Assembly: GCA_029245905.1 (NCBI GenBank)
Contig: JAQWOJ010000004.1
Coordinates: 1-35,229, forward strand
DNA: 35,229 bases
Source of the DNA: Gammaproteobacteria bacterium
GTDB taxonomy: Bacteria; Pseudomonadota; Gammaproteobacteria; Pseudomonadales; Pseudohongiellaceae
Direction: 5' to 3'
Of this stretch, positions 17,349 through 26,032 are shown piece by piece; the first letter of the stretch is position 1, and the number at the start of each line of letters is the position of its first letter. Position numbers and translations under genes: made by a program. A model generated the notes under the pieces. It saw only the letters and a list, made by a program, of their open reading frames with translations. It ran no database searches and had not been told where the DNA came from.

Positions 17349-19316
17349 GTGTTTTTAGACTCTTGGCTGAGAGTAAGCAATCTGCCTGTGGCTGTCTGTT
17401 CAGTCGCCGTTTTTATTGCATTGCTTTATCCAGAAAAGCTATGGCCCCAAGATCAGGAAATAGAGCAAATCATTGTAAAGTCAACTCGTGTCCGACGCAG
17501 TTATGATAATCAAATCATCCGAGTCCAAATTCTAGGAGCTGAAGAGCTCAATGAAAAATCGAGTATGAAGCCCGGAGAAATTCGGATGTTGCTAAATGAA
17601 AGTACAGGCATTCACGTTCAACAAACCTCTGCTTCCAGTTTTAATTCTACTATAAGAATTCAGGGCTTAGACGGTAAATATACTCAAATATTGAGGGATA
17701 ATATGCCGCTTTTTGGTGGCTATTCAGGCGGTCTGGGTCTTTTACAGGTGGCTCCCTTAGATCTACAACAAGTTGAGATAATAAAAGGATCTTCTTCCAC
17801 TTTGCATGGAGGTGGCGCGATAGCCGGGATGATTAATCTCATATCTAAAGTGCCAAGTAGTGAGCCCGAGGCATCTATGTTGCTTAATTCGACTTCAGCG
17901 GGAGGATTCGATGTAAGTGGATTTTTTTCAAATAAAGGAGAAGTTTTAGGCGGAACGCTTTTTACTTCTTACAATTCTTCCGAGGCCTATGATCCGGCCG
18001 ACAGTGGACTGAGTGCGATACCTGAATATGAACGCTGGACTGTTAATCCGCGTCTTTTTTTCGAGACCCCAAACAGTGAAACTAGAATAGGGATGAATGC
18101 GGTTCAGGAGGAGAGGATAGGTGGCAGTCTAAATTATATCGATGGCCGTCGATTACCTTTGGAATATTTTGAGAAAAACGACACAACTCGAGTGTCAAGT
18201 CAGTTCGAACATGTTCGTCAATTATCTTCAGGTAGCGAGTTAACGATCCTCAATAGCGTAAGCAGTTTTAAGCGCAGTCTTGGAACACCTGGCTTTAGTT
18301 TTTCAGGCACGCAACTATCGAGTTTCAGTGAGGCACATGTCTTAGGCTCTAACGATAATTTTGAATGGGCGTTAGGAGCAAACTTCGTAACTGAAGACTT
18401 TGATCAGAAAAATCGAGTACCGGGATTTAACCATGATCTTAACAAACGCACCTTTGGTATTTTCTCTCAAGCAACGCGATCGTTGACTGAAGAGATTGCT
18501 CTCGAAGTTGGTATGCGTGTAGACAATACCTCATTATACGGGACGTTGGCGATTCCACATATTTCACTCCTGTATAACCTATCTGCCCAAACGACGTTTC
18601 GAATCGGAGGTGGCGCGGGTTACAAGGAGCCAACCATCTTTACGGAAGAGTCGGAGTCCCGTCAATTTAGGAACATTTCATCCTTAGACTACGACCTAAT
18701 TGGGCCGGAACGATCCTCCGGCGTGAACGCAGATTTAAATCATGTTTTCGAATTTTCGAATGGAGCCTCTATTAATCTGAATGTCCTCCTCTTCTACACG
18801 AAAGTTAAGGATCCGCTTCACCTTGAGGTCCAAGGTCTGAATCAGTTTTCTTTTTCGCAAGCGTATGATTATCTTGATACGCGAGGCTCAGAAATAAACA
18901 TGGCGTGGAGGAGAGATAACTTTAAACTTTTTCTTGGTTATACCCATACAGATGTAAAGCAGCATGATTTGAAGGGATCTCACGATTATCCGCTAGTACC
19001 GAGAGACAGACTTAATACCATACTGGTATATGAGAGGGAGGATGATATTAGAATTGGTCTTGAAGCTTATTACTACGGAGAGCAGGCGCTGAAAAACAAA
19101 AGCGGTAGCCGGGACTATTGGATTTTTGGGCTAATGGTTGAAAAAATGTTTAAACGAGATTGGTCGCTCTTTCTTAATTTTGAGAATTTTTCTGATACTA
19201 GGCAGTCCCGCTATGAGCCTATTTTTACAGGCACACTAGTTAACCCGTTGTTTGTAGATATTTATGCTCCGGTTGATGGTTTTGTGGTGAACGGTGGCAT
19301 CAAACTAACTTTTTAA
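17349..19316 (+). CDS. TonB-dependent outer-membrane receptor
   Basis: About 655 residues from a GTG at 17349. The frame stays open to a GTG at 17247, but that start would overlap the previous gene by 34 bases and bury the signal peptide, so the shorter start is preferred; the exact start is uncertain. After the signal sequence comes a TonB-box-like segment (IEQIIVKSTR) and a plug domain with STIRIQGLDGKYTQILRDN, VAPLDLQQVEIIKGSSSTLHGGGAIAGMINLISK-type signature (split here by description: the QVEIIKG and GGGAIAG motifs), then a 22-strand barrel ending in GGIKLTF with terminal Phe. Receptors of this kind import iron complexes, vitamin B12, copper or organic ligands; the ligand cannot be told from sequence. 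Confidence 0.9.
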   Translation: MFLDSWLRVSNLPVAVCSVAVFIALLYPEKLWPQDQEIEQIIVKSTRVRRSYDNQIIRVQILGAEELNEKSSMKPGEIRMLLNESTGIHVQQTSASSFNSTIRIQGLDGKYTQILRDNMPLFGGYSGGLGLLQVAPLDLQQVEIIKGSSSTLHGGGAIAGMINLISKVPSSEPEASMLLNSTSAGGFDVSGFFSNKGEVLGGTLFTSYNSSEAYDPADSGLSAIPEYERWTVNPRLFFETPNSETRIGMNAVQEERIGGSLNYIDGRRLPLEYFEKNDTTRVSSQFEHVRQLSSGSELTILNSVSSFKRSLGTPGFSFSGTQLSSFSEAHVLGSNDNFEWALGANFVTEDFDQKNRVPGFNHDLNKRTFGIFSQATRSLTEEIALEVGMRVDNTSLYGTLAIPHISLLYNLSAQTTFRIGGGAGYKEPTIFTEESESRQFRNISSLDYDLIGPERSSGVNADLNHVFEFSNGASINLNVLLFYTKVKDPLHLEVQGLNQFSFSQAYDYLDTRGSEINMAWRRDNFKLFLGYTHTDVKQHDLKGSHDYPLVPRDRLNTILVYEREDDIRIGLEAYYYGEQALKNKSGSRDYWIFGLMVEKMFKRDWSLFLNFENFSDTRQSRYEPIFTGTLVNPLFVDIYAPVDGFVVNGGIKLTF

Positions 19317-19329
19317 AGTTTCAAAATTA

Positions 19330-20328
19330 TCATTCGTTCTTTGTTTCAAGCAAATGTTTCGGAATGTCTATCCCCTGTTCTTCGTAATACCGTAAAGCGC
19401 CCCTGTGCAATGGCAGAGGAATACCTTGCAGTGCATTTTCTATGCTCATTGAGTTTGTAGCGGCATGAATTTCTTGAAGTACTGGTAAGTTTTCCCAAAG
19501 TAGTTTGGTTAAGTTATATACGATTTCTTCCGGCACATCGTCCCTCGCGACTAGAACGTTAGAACTTGCCGCAGTTGTGATGGTTTCTTCTTGTCCAGGA
19601 TAGGTGCCAGGAGGAAGATCATAAAAATTCCAGATGGGGTATTCCCAGTTTATTAAATCTAATTCTTCTTGAGAGACTTCAAGGAGCGTCAGGGTATTCC
19701 CTAACAAGGCATGAGCCCTTGTAAGTGCGGCCATTGGTGGGCCACCCGGGGCGTTTAAGCCCACTAAATTTCCATCTTGCAGCGCGTCTGCCGACGGCCC
19801 ATATCCTAAGTAGGCTATGGACAAGTTCTCCTGATGATTTATACCGAGGGCATCAAATATGTAGAAGCCGGTTATCTCCGCTCCAGAGTTGCGCATACCA
19901 ATGGATACGCGCTCGCCATTTAGTCTTTTAAAGTCACTGAAAAAACCCTCAGTGACGAAATTTGAAAGAAGTAACATATGCTCTACGTTGGGCCAGAGTC
20001 CGGTAACACTGCGCATGTGAGGTTGGGGATTCTTAATGGGACCATTTCCTTCATACGCCCACGCTCCAAAAATAGAAAGCATCGTGCCAAACTGTGCTTG
20101 GTTATCCCTCAAGAGTTTGACGTTTTCCAGTGAGCCCGCGGAACTAATAGCTGTGAGTGAGAAACCCACGTCGCTGTTAGCAGAAACAAGCGTGGCGAGG
20201 GCTACGCCCACCGGATAGTAGGTTGCGCTGGTCGTTCCCGTTGTTAAGATATAGGTTTGCCTCTCCAATTTTTGGTCGCTGCAAGCAGTAAGAGACAACA
20301 AAATTAACAAAATAGTAAATCTGCTCAA
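19330..20328 (-). CDS. TAXI-family TRAP transporter solute-binding lipoprotein
   Basis: A 332-residue protein with a lipoprotein signal (LLSLTAC, Cys16 as the lipidated residue). TTGTTSATYYPVGVALA and AISSAGSLENVKLLRDNQAQFG are hallmark motifs of TAXI-type TRAP binding proteins, and GMRNSGAEITGFYIFDALG and PGTYPGQEETITTAASSNVLVA continue the fold. Known relatives bind small acids or amino acids such as glutamate and work with a fused DctQM membrane protein. No such membrane protein is encoded within the window. The stop lies 13 bases from the stop of the convergent TonB receptor gene. It is the last gene in a minus-strand run, 27 bases after the YaiI-like gene. Confidence 0.9.
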   Translation of the reverse strand: MSRFTILLILLSLTACSDQKLERQTYILTTGTTSATYYPVGVALATLVSANSDVGFSLTAISSAGSLENVKLLRDNQAQFGTMLSIFGAWAYEGNGPIKNPQPHMRSVTGLWPNVEHMLLLSNFVTEGFFSDFKRLNGERVSIGMRNSGAEITGFYIFDALGINHQENLSIAYLGYGPSADALQDGNLVGLNAPGGPPMAALTRAHALLGNTLTLLEVSQEELDLINWEYPIWNFYDLPPGTYPGQEETITTAASSNVLVARDDVPEEIVYNLTKLLWENLPVLQEIHAATNSMSIENALQGIPLPLHRGALRYYEEQGIDIPKHLLETKNE

Positions 20329-20355
20329 CGAGTCTTCTCCGCCCTTATTTCATTT

Positions 20356-20805
20356 TCAACCTATGTGCTTTTGAATCAATTGATCAAGCTTATCTGCGAA
20401 AGACTTTCGGTCATTATGATTTAGCGGTGGTGGACCTGAAGTATGCTCTCCGGAAGTTCGCATAGTCTCCAAAAAATCACGCATGGTCAGTCGGGCTCCT
20501 ATTGTGCTTTCTTGAAATAATTCGCCCCTTGGACTCAGCGCAAAACCTTTCTTTTCAATAACTTCTGCTGCGAGCGGAATATCTGCTGTAATAATCAGAT
20601 CTCCTGGCTCCATGCGCCGCACAATTTCATTGTCGGCCTCGTCAAATCTTGTTCTGACCTGAATGAAGCTAATGAAGGTAGACGGGGGTATTTTTAGAGC
20701 TTGATTGGCCACTAATGTTAGCTCGATTTTTTTGCGCTCAGCGGCTCTGAAGAGAATTTCTTTGATTACCCCAGGACAGGCATCCCCGTCTACCCAAATT
20801 TTCAT
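20356..20805 (-). CDS. yaiI: YaiI/YqxD family (DUF188) protein
   Basis: A 149-residue cytoplasmic protein matching the UPF0178/YaiI family along its length: [15 protein letters not shown] at the start, LTLVANQ, then [26 protein letters not shown] and ALSPRGELF. The family has a PIN-like acidic pocket (Asp residues in DGDACP and TADIP) but no established function; nuclease activity is a suggestion only. It lies in a minus-strand run between the serine hydrolase and the TAXI lipoprotein and shows no obvious functional link with either. Confidence 0.93.
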   Translation of the reverse strand: MKIWVDGDACPGVIKEILFRAAERKKIELTLVANQALKIPPSTFISFIQVRTRFDEADNEIVRRMEPGDLIITADIPLAAEVIEKKGFALSPRGELFQESTIGARLTMRDFLETMRTSGEHTSGPPPLNHNDRKSFADKLDQLIQKHIG

Positions 20806-20901
20806 ACTTTGTCTGAACGATTAATAATCGTAGGGTAGTTTTCAATAGGGAGACGCGTTAGATGACTTGAGCGCTTCTCCCTACAGATATGATGGTCAGA
20901 T

Positions 20902-22200
20902 TTAATCTGCGAGTGCCCCATAAACTAAAGCGTTTAATTCTCCGCGAAGTCTACCGGTGCCTGGTGTCGCCATATGTTGAGTCATGGCAATCACGACTAT
21001 ATTCTCGATTGGATCTATCCAAAAATTAGTAGCTGCAGCGCCAGCCCAATAGAAAGTGCCCTCGGAAGAGACATACCCAGTCCCCGAGGGATCTTCGATA
21101 GTTGCAAAACCTAAGCCGAAACCCAGAGCAGAACTAAAGGTTTGACGTTGTTCTTCGGTTAAATGGTTTTGGCTCATATATTCGACAGTTTTTGTTCCAA
21201 TTATACGACTGTCATTCAGCTTGCCACCGTTAAGCATTGTTTGGGCAAATCGCCAATAATCTGCGGCTGTAGAAACCAGACCAAGACTCCCTCCCTTGAA
21301 TTCATGGTCCACCGTATAATTATTTACGGACCAGTCATTGACTAAAACCCCTCCAAGTGGGCTTCCATGTTCCATACTTATTGGCACCAATTGATCCTCT
21401 TTCATCCAATGAATGGGGGACAGGCGATGTGCGTTATCAGAATTGACGACATAGCCTGTTTCGTCCATTCCAAGCGGTTCGAAGATGCGTGTTTCCAGAT
21501 AATCATCGGCAGACATTCCTGAGATTATTTCTACTAGGCGCAATGCTATATCTGGCCCGATGCTATAGCGATAAGCGGAACCTGGTTGGTTCATTAGAGG
21601 TAAAGTAGCGAGTGCTTGCATCATTTCTTCTAACGAAGTCTCTGGACGAAATATACCGCTTTCAACAAAAGCTTGATCATACTCACTGCGACCCAAGCCG
21701 TGCGAAAAACCGGCGGTGTGCCGAAGAATGTCCTGTACAGTTGGTTCTCGTTCCATAGCAACAGTTTGACCTAAAGAACCATTGGGAGAGCGCAATACAC
21801 GGAGCTCTGCGAACTCAGGAATAAATTTAGAAAGAGGATCTGTAAGTTGAAAATGCCCATCTTGGTATAGCATCATCAGAGCGGTAGAGGCTATCGGTTT
21901 AGTCATGGAGTAAATTCTGAAAAGAGTATCTGTCTCCATTGGAATCTTTCGCTCTACATCTTGATAACCTACCGCGCTTAAGTGAGCAATTTTTCCATTG
22001 CGAGCAACCAAGGTCACGATGCCGGCAATTTCGCCACGATCCACTCGACTTTGAAAATGGCTTTCTATTTTGTTGAGTTGGTTGGATGAAAAACCGACCT
22101 CCTCGGGCATTACTATCGGCAGAGTATCAGCGGCGTTGGTAAAGCCAAACCAGAAAACGTGGGCAGTTATTGCTAATATTTTTATAAGTTTCGTATGCAT
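20902..22200 (-). CDS. Exported serine hydrolase of the beta-lactamase (class C/EstB-like) family
   Basis: A 432-residue protein with a signal peptide ending near TNAADT. The catalytic SxxK motif is SMTK (Ser98, Lys101), and the Tyr of the YxN/S motif is in YRYSIG (Tyr212). HTAGFSHG and FEPLGMDETGYVV are common to the PF00144 esterase/penicillin-binding-protein-like family. HAG or KTG-like third-motif residues are not clear; WAGAAATNFWIDP near the C-terminus is the probable equivalent. Family members are esterases, D-aminopeptidases or beta-lactamases, so a specific substrate cannot be assigned. The gene starts eight bases after the PDLQGxW gene and is likely cotranscribed with it. Confidence 0.88.
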   Translation of the reverse strand: MHTKLIKILAITAHVFWFGFTNAADTLPIVMPEEVGFSSNQLNKIESHFQSRVDRGEIAGIVTLVARNGKIAHLSAVGYQDVERKIPMETDTLFRIYSMTKPIASTALMMLYQDGHFQLTDPLSKFIPEFAELRVLRSPNGSLGQTVAMEREPTVQDILRHTAGFSHGLGRSEYDQAFVESGIFRPETSLEEMMQALATLPLMNQPGSAYRYSIGPDIALRLVEIISGMSADDYLETRIFEPLGMDETGYVVNSDNAHRLSPIHWMKEDQLVPISMEHGSPLGGVLVNDWSVNNYTVDHEFKGGSLGLVSTAADYWRFAQTMLNGGKLNDSRIIGTKTVEYMSQNHLTEEQRQTFSSALGFGLGFATIEDPSGTGYVSSEGTFYWAGAAATNFWIDPIENIVVIAMTQHMATPGTGRLRGELNALVYGALAD

Positions 22201-22208
22201 GGTTACTC

Positions 22209-23234
22209 CTATTTACTTATTCTTGTTTCTTGCTCGAGTTTTCGCGCGCCAGCCAGAATTCCAGCAAGCCCGTAATTACCTTCATGGCACGCATATTCAT
22301 AAATTGGTTCGTTAGATGAGTTAAAAATCATTTCTCCACGCCAAGGTCGAGAGAAATACACGGGATCTTCGACCTCAAACTCATAAAGAATTTCATTGTC
22401 AGAGTAGCGCGAGAACCGCTCCAAAATTTTTGCTTGATCCGATAACGCTGCTACGTAATGTCTCTCAGCATGAAGTGGATGCAATCCTATGGTTTCAACA
22501 ACCAGCGTATCATCTTCCCAGTGGGCAATTGAATCACCAAACCAAGGTTTTAATTCGGCTCTTTTCCGTCTTGAAGTTATAGGAATAATTCGCACATCGT
22601 GGGCCATTTCGATATGCAGTAACAGGTATTCGTCCGTTTGAACAATTTGGTAAAGATTATTATACCGAACATTAGTAATGGGAGGGCCACCGGTACTTCC
22701 CATTCCAATCAGGCAGCGTTCTCCTAGAGCTCTGCTTTCCGGACCATCTGTGCCCATGGTTACTTGATCAGAAAAAATCCCAGAATATTTTGCTCGGTTT
22801 TCACGGCGTAACTTTTTGCCTTCTTCTGAATAGGGAATTAACCCGTTTCCCGGATAAGTGATCATTGACGACCTTACTTCGCCGTTAATTATGGCAAATT
22901 GCGATCCCGGTGCGACCCAAAAGGCATTGTAACCTCGGCCTCTTGAGAGGTCTGCACCGTTAGGCAGTTGCTTCCAAACTTGATTGTCATCGGTTATCTG
23001 GCGGACAACCTGAGGATGATTCTTTGTTATTTCGGCAGCTAATTCTGAGGGGATTACTAATCCAAGGTCTGAGTAGGCTGGGTCCCTCTCCATTTTAGTG
23101 AGGGACGCGTTACTCCAATAGCCCTGTAAATCTGGCTTTCCAGAATCGTTTCTAGGTGGTTCAAATTGCGCAAATGCTGAGGAAGAGCAAAGCGTTATTA
23201 TGAACATCAAATTTAAGTTAATTAGTCTTAACAT
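22209..23234 (-). CDS. Exported PDLQGxW-family protein of unknown function, copy 1
   Basis: A 341-residue protein with a signal peptide (ending SSSAFAQ). I recognise the family, often annotated as hypothetical, by GKPDLQGYW at residues 32-40, the DGPESRALGERC segment, the MAHDVRII segment, SIAHWEDDTLVVET and, near the end, YEYACHEGNYG (Cys316, His317). These motifs are shared with the protein at 30761-31780, so the conserved Cys and His residues may matter for binding or catalysis. No known catalytic domain could be assigned. It heads a minus-strand run with the serine hydrolase directly downstream and is divergent from an anchored split-barrel-like gene. Confidence 0.75.
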   Translation of the reverse strand: MLRLINLNLMFIITLCSSSAFAQFEPPRNDSGKPDLQGYWSNASLTKMERDPAYSDLGLVIPSELAAEITKNHPQVVRQITDDNQVWKQLPNGADLSRGRGYNAFWVAPGSQFAIINGEVRSSMITYPGNGLIPYSEEGKKLRRENRAKYSGIFSDQVTMGTDGPESRALGERCLIGMGSTGGPPITNVRYNNLYQIVQTDEYLLLHIEMAHDVRIIPITSRRKRAELKPWFGDSIAHWEDDTLVVETIGLHPLHAERHYVAALSDQAKILERFSRYSDNEILYEFEVEDPVYFSRPWRGEMIFNSSNEPIYEYACHEGNYGLAGILAGARKLEQETRISK

Positions 23235-23574
23235 ACTTGGTTATTTAACTACGAGTAGTACGTATAGTTTGCGAAAATTTAAAAAAAGAACGAAAGATCA
23301 GACCCTTAATTTGCATAAAAAAAAGTAACAATGAACTATGAAAGCTGGCCTTTGAATTCTAAAAGCCGCTTAAACATCTATAAACTATCGAAAGCTGGCT
23401 AGGCTCACAAGAAAAACAGTGAAAAATGTGAAAAACGCCGGTTATTTAGTCAGGACACGGGTATTCTGCGGCTAACTGTGTTATCACTCCGTTCTGATTG
23501 GAGAACTAGAATTTAAGTGGAATCGGTTAGTATGAGATTTCCACCGGGATATTTATTTCGATAGGAGAAAAACA
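23235..23574. other. 340-bp divergent intergenic region
   Basis: Lies between the PDLQGxW gene (-) and the anchored split-barrel-like gene (+), so it should hold promoters for both. It contains a pair of near-identical direct repeats about 50 bases apart and a good AGGAG ribosome site just before the plus-strand ATG. No further gene seen. Confidence 0.6.
23334..23399. repeat. Pair of imperfect direct repeats in a divergent promoter region
   Basis: AACTATGAAAGCTGGC (23334-23349) recurs as AACTATCGAAAGCTGGC (23383-23399), differing by one inserted base. The two copies are about 49 bases apart, close to five helical turns. They could be a regulator-binding site, but no known operator was recognised. 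Confidence 0.55.
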
Positions 23575-24078
23575 ATGAATAAAGGGGCAATGTTTGGGGT
23601 TTCATTAGGGCTGGTGCTGATAGTGGGATTGTTTGCTTGGGTTCTTACTGCGCCATATCTTAGCAATCAAGGTCTGGGTCGAACGCCTGGATTAATAATT
23701 GGAGGAACGCTCACCGAGGCGCCAGCCGACTTCGCGCCCCTTAATGAGAGTGTCCAAGGCCCACTTTACATGAAGCAGGCTGGTTTTCCGCCTTTCGTAG
23801 TCTATTTGTCATGGGTGGGAACTAAAGATGGTGTTATCACCGCAACTCGACCAGACGACGGTTATTGGGCAAGACGAATCAGGGAGCGCGGCGGAGACGG
23901 TTGGTTGCGTATTGGTGAAGCTACCTATTCAATGGAAGCAACTGAAATACATGGGGATGAAAGAATAGCGATGATGGAGCAGTGGGCTTCAAAATCTGGT
24001 AGGTCTTTGGACGAACCCCTTTATGCAGGGTCAGAACCGTTGCGTGAATGGGAAGTCTTTTTTTGGGAGCCGAAATAA
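23575..24078 (+). CDS. Membrane-anchored protein of probable split-barrel type, copy B
   Basis: A 167-residue protein with one N-terminal transmembrane helix (about residues 7-27) and a soluble domain. It is a paralogue of the protein at 16726-17280: shared features are PG..IIGGTLTEAPADF, an FPPFVVYLSW strand, DGYWARRI (96-102) and WLRIGEATYSM. The same arrangement in a third protein at 30284 is closer to DUF385-like split beta-barrel proteins, some of which bind flavin or deazaflavin; that link for this copy is inferred. AGGAG precedes the ATG at a normal distance. The VOC-domain gene begins 34 bases downstream and is probably cotranscribed. Confidence 0.62.
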   Translation: MNKGAMFGVSLGLVLIVGLFAWVLTAPYLSNQGLGRTPGLIIGGTLTEAPADFAPLNESVQGPLYMKQAGFPPFVVYLSWVGTKDGVITATRPDDGYWARRIRERGGDGWLRIGEATYSMEATEIHGDERIAMMEQWASKSGRSLDEPLYAGSEPLREWEVFFWEPK

Positions 24079-24112
24079 AGACTTGATCCGATAAAAGTTA
24101 AGGGACGCTAAT

Positions 24113-25201
24113 ATGTCTGCAGAAAATCGAAACTTGGCTGAGACCCTAACGCAAAGGCAGATCAATAGGAGAGCTTTTGTTAAATCGCTGGCGGTGGCCG
24201 GCCTTGGTGGGAATGTATTTACTTCGCTTTACGCTCAGACTATCTCTCCACCTGTCGAGGTGAAGTCTATTAATCATATGACTCTCTCGGTATCTGATCC
24301 GAAGGCCTCCCTCGCTTGGTATCAGGGCTTGTTCGGGATGCCGATCGCTGCAAGGCAGGGGGATACGATTGTTTTACAGGTCGGTGACGGGCCTCAATTT
24401 ATTGCTATCGGTGGGAGTGCGAGTGACGACCCAAGGATTACACACTACTGCCTAGCGCTGGATGATTTTAACCCTGAAAGCATTACTTCAATTCTAGAAG
24501 CAAATGGAGTTGCGGCTAACGGACGCTCGGGAGCAATGGAGTCTAGGATCAGGATGAGAGGTGCTGATTTTGGAGGAGCGCCTGAAGGCACGCCAGAGCT
24601 CTATTTTGGGGACCCGGACGGCATCATGGGTCAGCTTCAAGACTCCTCGTATTGCGGGGGATCAGGCATCCTCGGTGAAGAGTGTTTGTCCAGACCTGAG
24701 CCAGCGCCAACAAGCGGGTTAATCAAGTTGCAGGAATTTAATCACTTTACACTTTTCGTCAAAGACCAACAAAGAGCCGTGCGTTTTTACCAATCGATAT
24801 TTGGTTTGACAATTGATACTTATCAAGGCTCGATGCCTATATTAAGAGTAGGGTCCGGAAGAGAGTTTTTGGCTTTGGCGGAAGTGCCAGCCCTGTCCGG
24901 TCGAATACATCACGCCAGTCTCAATATTGAAAATTTTGGGGTTGATCGTATATTTTCAATACTTGAAGGGTACGGTCTAACTATATTGGGTGAAGCCGGG
25001 GGAGCGACCGGACCTCTTCAAGCCTACGTAACGATGCGAGGGCCAGAGCGAGGAGGTGCGGAAGCAGGAACCCCAGAAGTTTATTTCACAGACCCTGATG
25101 GTATTCTAATTCAGCTTCAAGACAGTCGATATTGTGGCGGGGCAGGTTACTATGGCGAAGAATGTGGAACGATAGAAAGACCTACAGGCCGACCTGATTA
25201 G
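24113..25201 (+). CDS. Tat-exported protein with two VOC (glyoxalase-type) domains
   Basis: A 362-residue protein with a twin-arginine signal (INRRAFVKSL, 17-26). It contains two tandem VOC modules (about 50-180 and 206-340). Candidate metal ligands: His55 (INHMTL), His111 (THYCL) and Glu162 (PELYFGDPDG) in module 1; His211 (FNHFTL), His266 or His267 and Glu322 (PEVYFTDPDG) in module 2. Each module ends in QLQDSxYCGGxGxxGEEC, a C-x9-C motif at Cys181/Cys191 and Cys341/Cys351, exactly 160 residues apart, showing internal duplication. VOC enzymes include dioxygenases, glyoxalases and binding proteins; the periplasmic location and the Cys tails are unusual. It follows an anchored split-barrel-like gene by 34 bases. 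Confidence 0.85.
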   Translation: MSAENRNLAETLTQRQINRRAFVKSLAVAGLGGNVFTSLYAQTISPPVEVKSINHMTLSVSDPKASLAWYQGLFGMPIAARQGDTIVLQVGDGPQFIAIGGSASDDPRITHYCLALDDFNPESITSILEANGVAANGRSGAMESRIRMRGADFGGAPEGTPELYFGDPDGIMGQLQDSSYCGGSGILGEECLSRPEPAPTSGLIKLQEFNHFTLFVKDQQRAVRFYQSIFGLTIDTYQGSMPILRVGSGREFLALAEVPALSGRIHHASLNIENFGVDRIFSILEGYGLTILGEAGGATGPLQAYVTMRGPERGGAEAGTPEVYFTDPDGILIQLQDSRYCGGAGYYGEECGTIERPTGRPD

Positions 25202-25251
25202 GATCTAGACTTGTAAAAATCGATCATATTACTCACTTAATCACGCTAGTC

Positions 25252-26013
25252 TTACTTTGCAATACCTCTTTCGATAACCCAGTCTTTATCTTCCACATCC
25301 CACCCTCTTGCAAGATAAATAAACGGCGTATCTAACAGTGCTATCAATATTTTGAATAGATATTTTGCTAGCGCTAACTGCATAGCGGTAGTTAAATCAA
25401 CCACTCCCCACCAAACTACCACTCCGTAAACAATAGTGTCTATTGCCTGCGATAGCATCGTGGAAATATTATTTCGCAGCCACAAGTGGCGGCCATTCGT
25501 TTTTTCTTTTATAGCGTGAAAAACCCAAACATCAAATCGTTGGCTAAGCAGATAAGCAAGCAAGGATCCGAGAACAAATCTGGGAGTAAAATTAAAAAGG
25601 GTCGCAGTTGCTTCGTGCATACTGAGAGCTAGACTCGCTGTCTCCGGGGCGCTGGCTGGCAGGTAAATTAAACTTATACTAATCATTACAATGATGATTA
25701 TACTAACCGTAAACCCAATCATCACGGCTCGTGTTGCCTCCAGTTTCCCATACCTCTCGCTAAGTAAATCTGTTGCGAAATAAATGCTTGAATATAAAAT
25801 TACCCCCATGCTCGTTTGCAAACCAAAGATCTCAGTTAGCTTTGGTCCCTGCAGATTAGCTAGCAGAAGGCTAATTATGATAGTGGCATAAAGGCCCTGG
25901 CGGCCAAAAAAACGGAAAAGAATAATGGCAAAGCTTAAGTCGACTGCGATCGTGATGATCCATAACAGCTCTTGGTTAAGTTCAAGCCACTGTATCAATG
26001 TCGAAAAGCCCAT
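25252..26013 (-). CDS. Queuosine precursor transporter-family (VUT/YhhQ) membrane protein
   Basis: A 253-residue protein with about six to seven transmembrane helices. IYFATDLLSERYGKLEATRAV and LWLRNNISTMLSQAIDTIVYG match the signature segments of the Vut_1 family. Characterised members such as YhhQ import queuosine precursors (preQ0/preQ1 or queuine) across the inner membrane. The protein is somewhat longer than E. coli YhhQ. Its neighbour upstream on the same strand, 19 bases away, is an exported methyltransferase-like protein, and no queuosine gene is nearby. Confidence 0.87.
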   Translation of the reverse strand: MGFSTLIQWLELNQELLWIITIAVDLSFAIILFRFFGRQGLYATIIISLLLANLQGPKLTEIFGLQTSMGVILYSSIYFATDLLSERYGKLEATRAVMIGFTVSIIIIVMISISLIYLPASAPETASLALSMHEATATLFNFTPRFVLGSLLAYLLSQRFDVWVFHAIKEKTNGRHLWLRNNISTMLSQAIDTIVYGVVVWWGVVDLTTAMQLALAKYLFKILIALLDTPFIYLARGWDVEDKDWVIERGIAK

Positions 26014-26032
26014 AGCCGTTTCTCCTAGCTGA

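Noticed and set aside
1930..22200. A beta-lactam resistance or degradation island (metallo-beta-lactamase fold, penicillin acylase, class C-like serine hydrolase, EmrE-like pump)
   Set aside because: The genes are scattered among unrelated ones, each family has many non-antibiotic members, and no mobile element is present.
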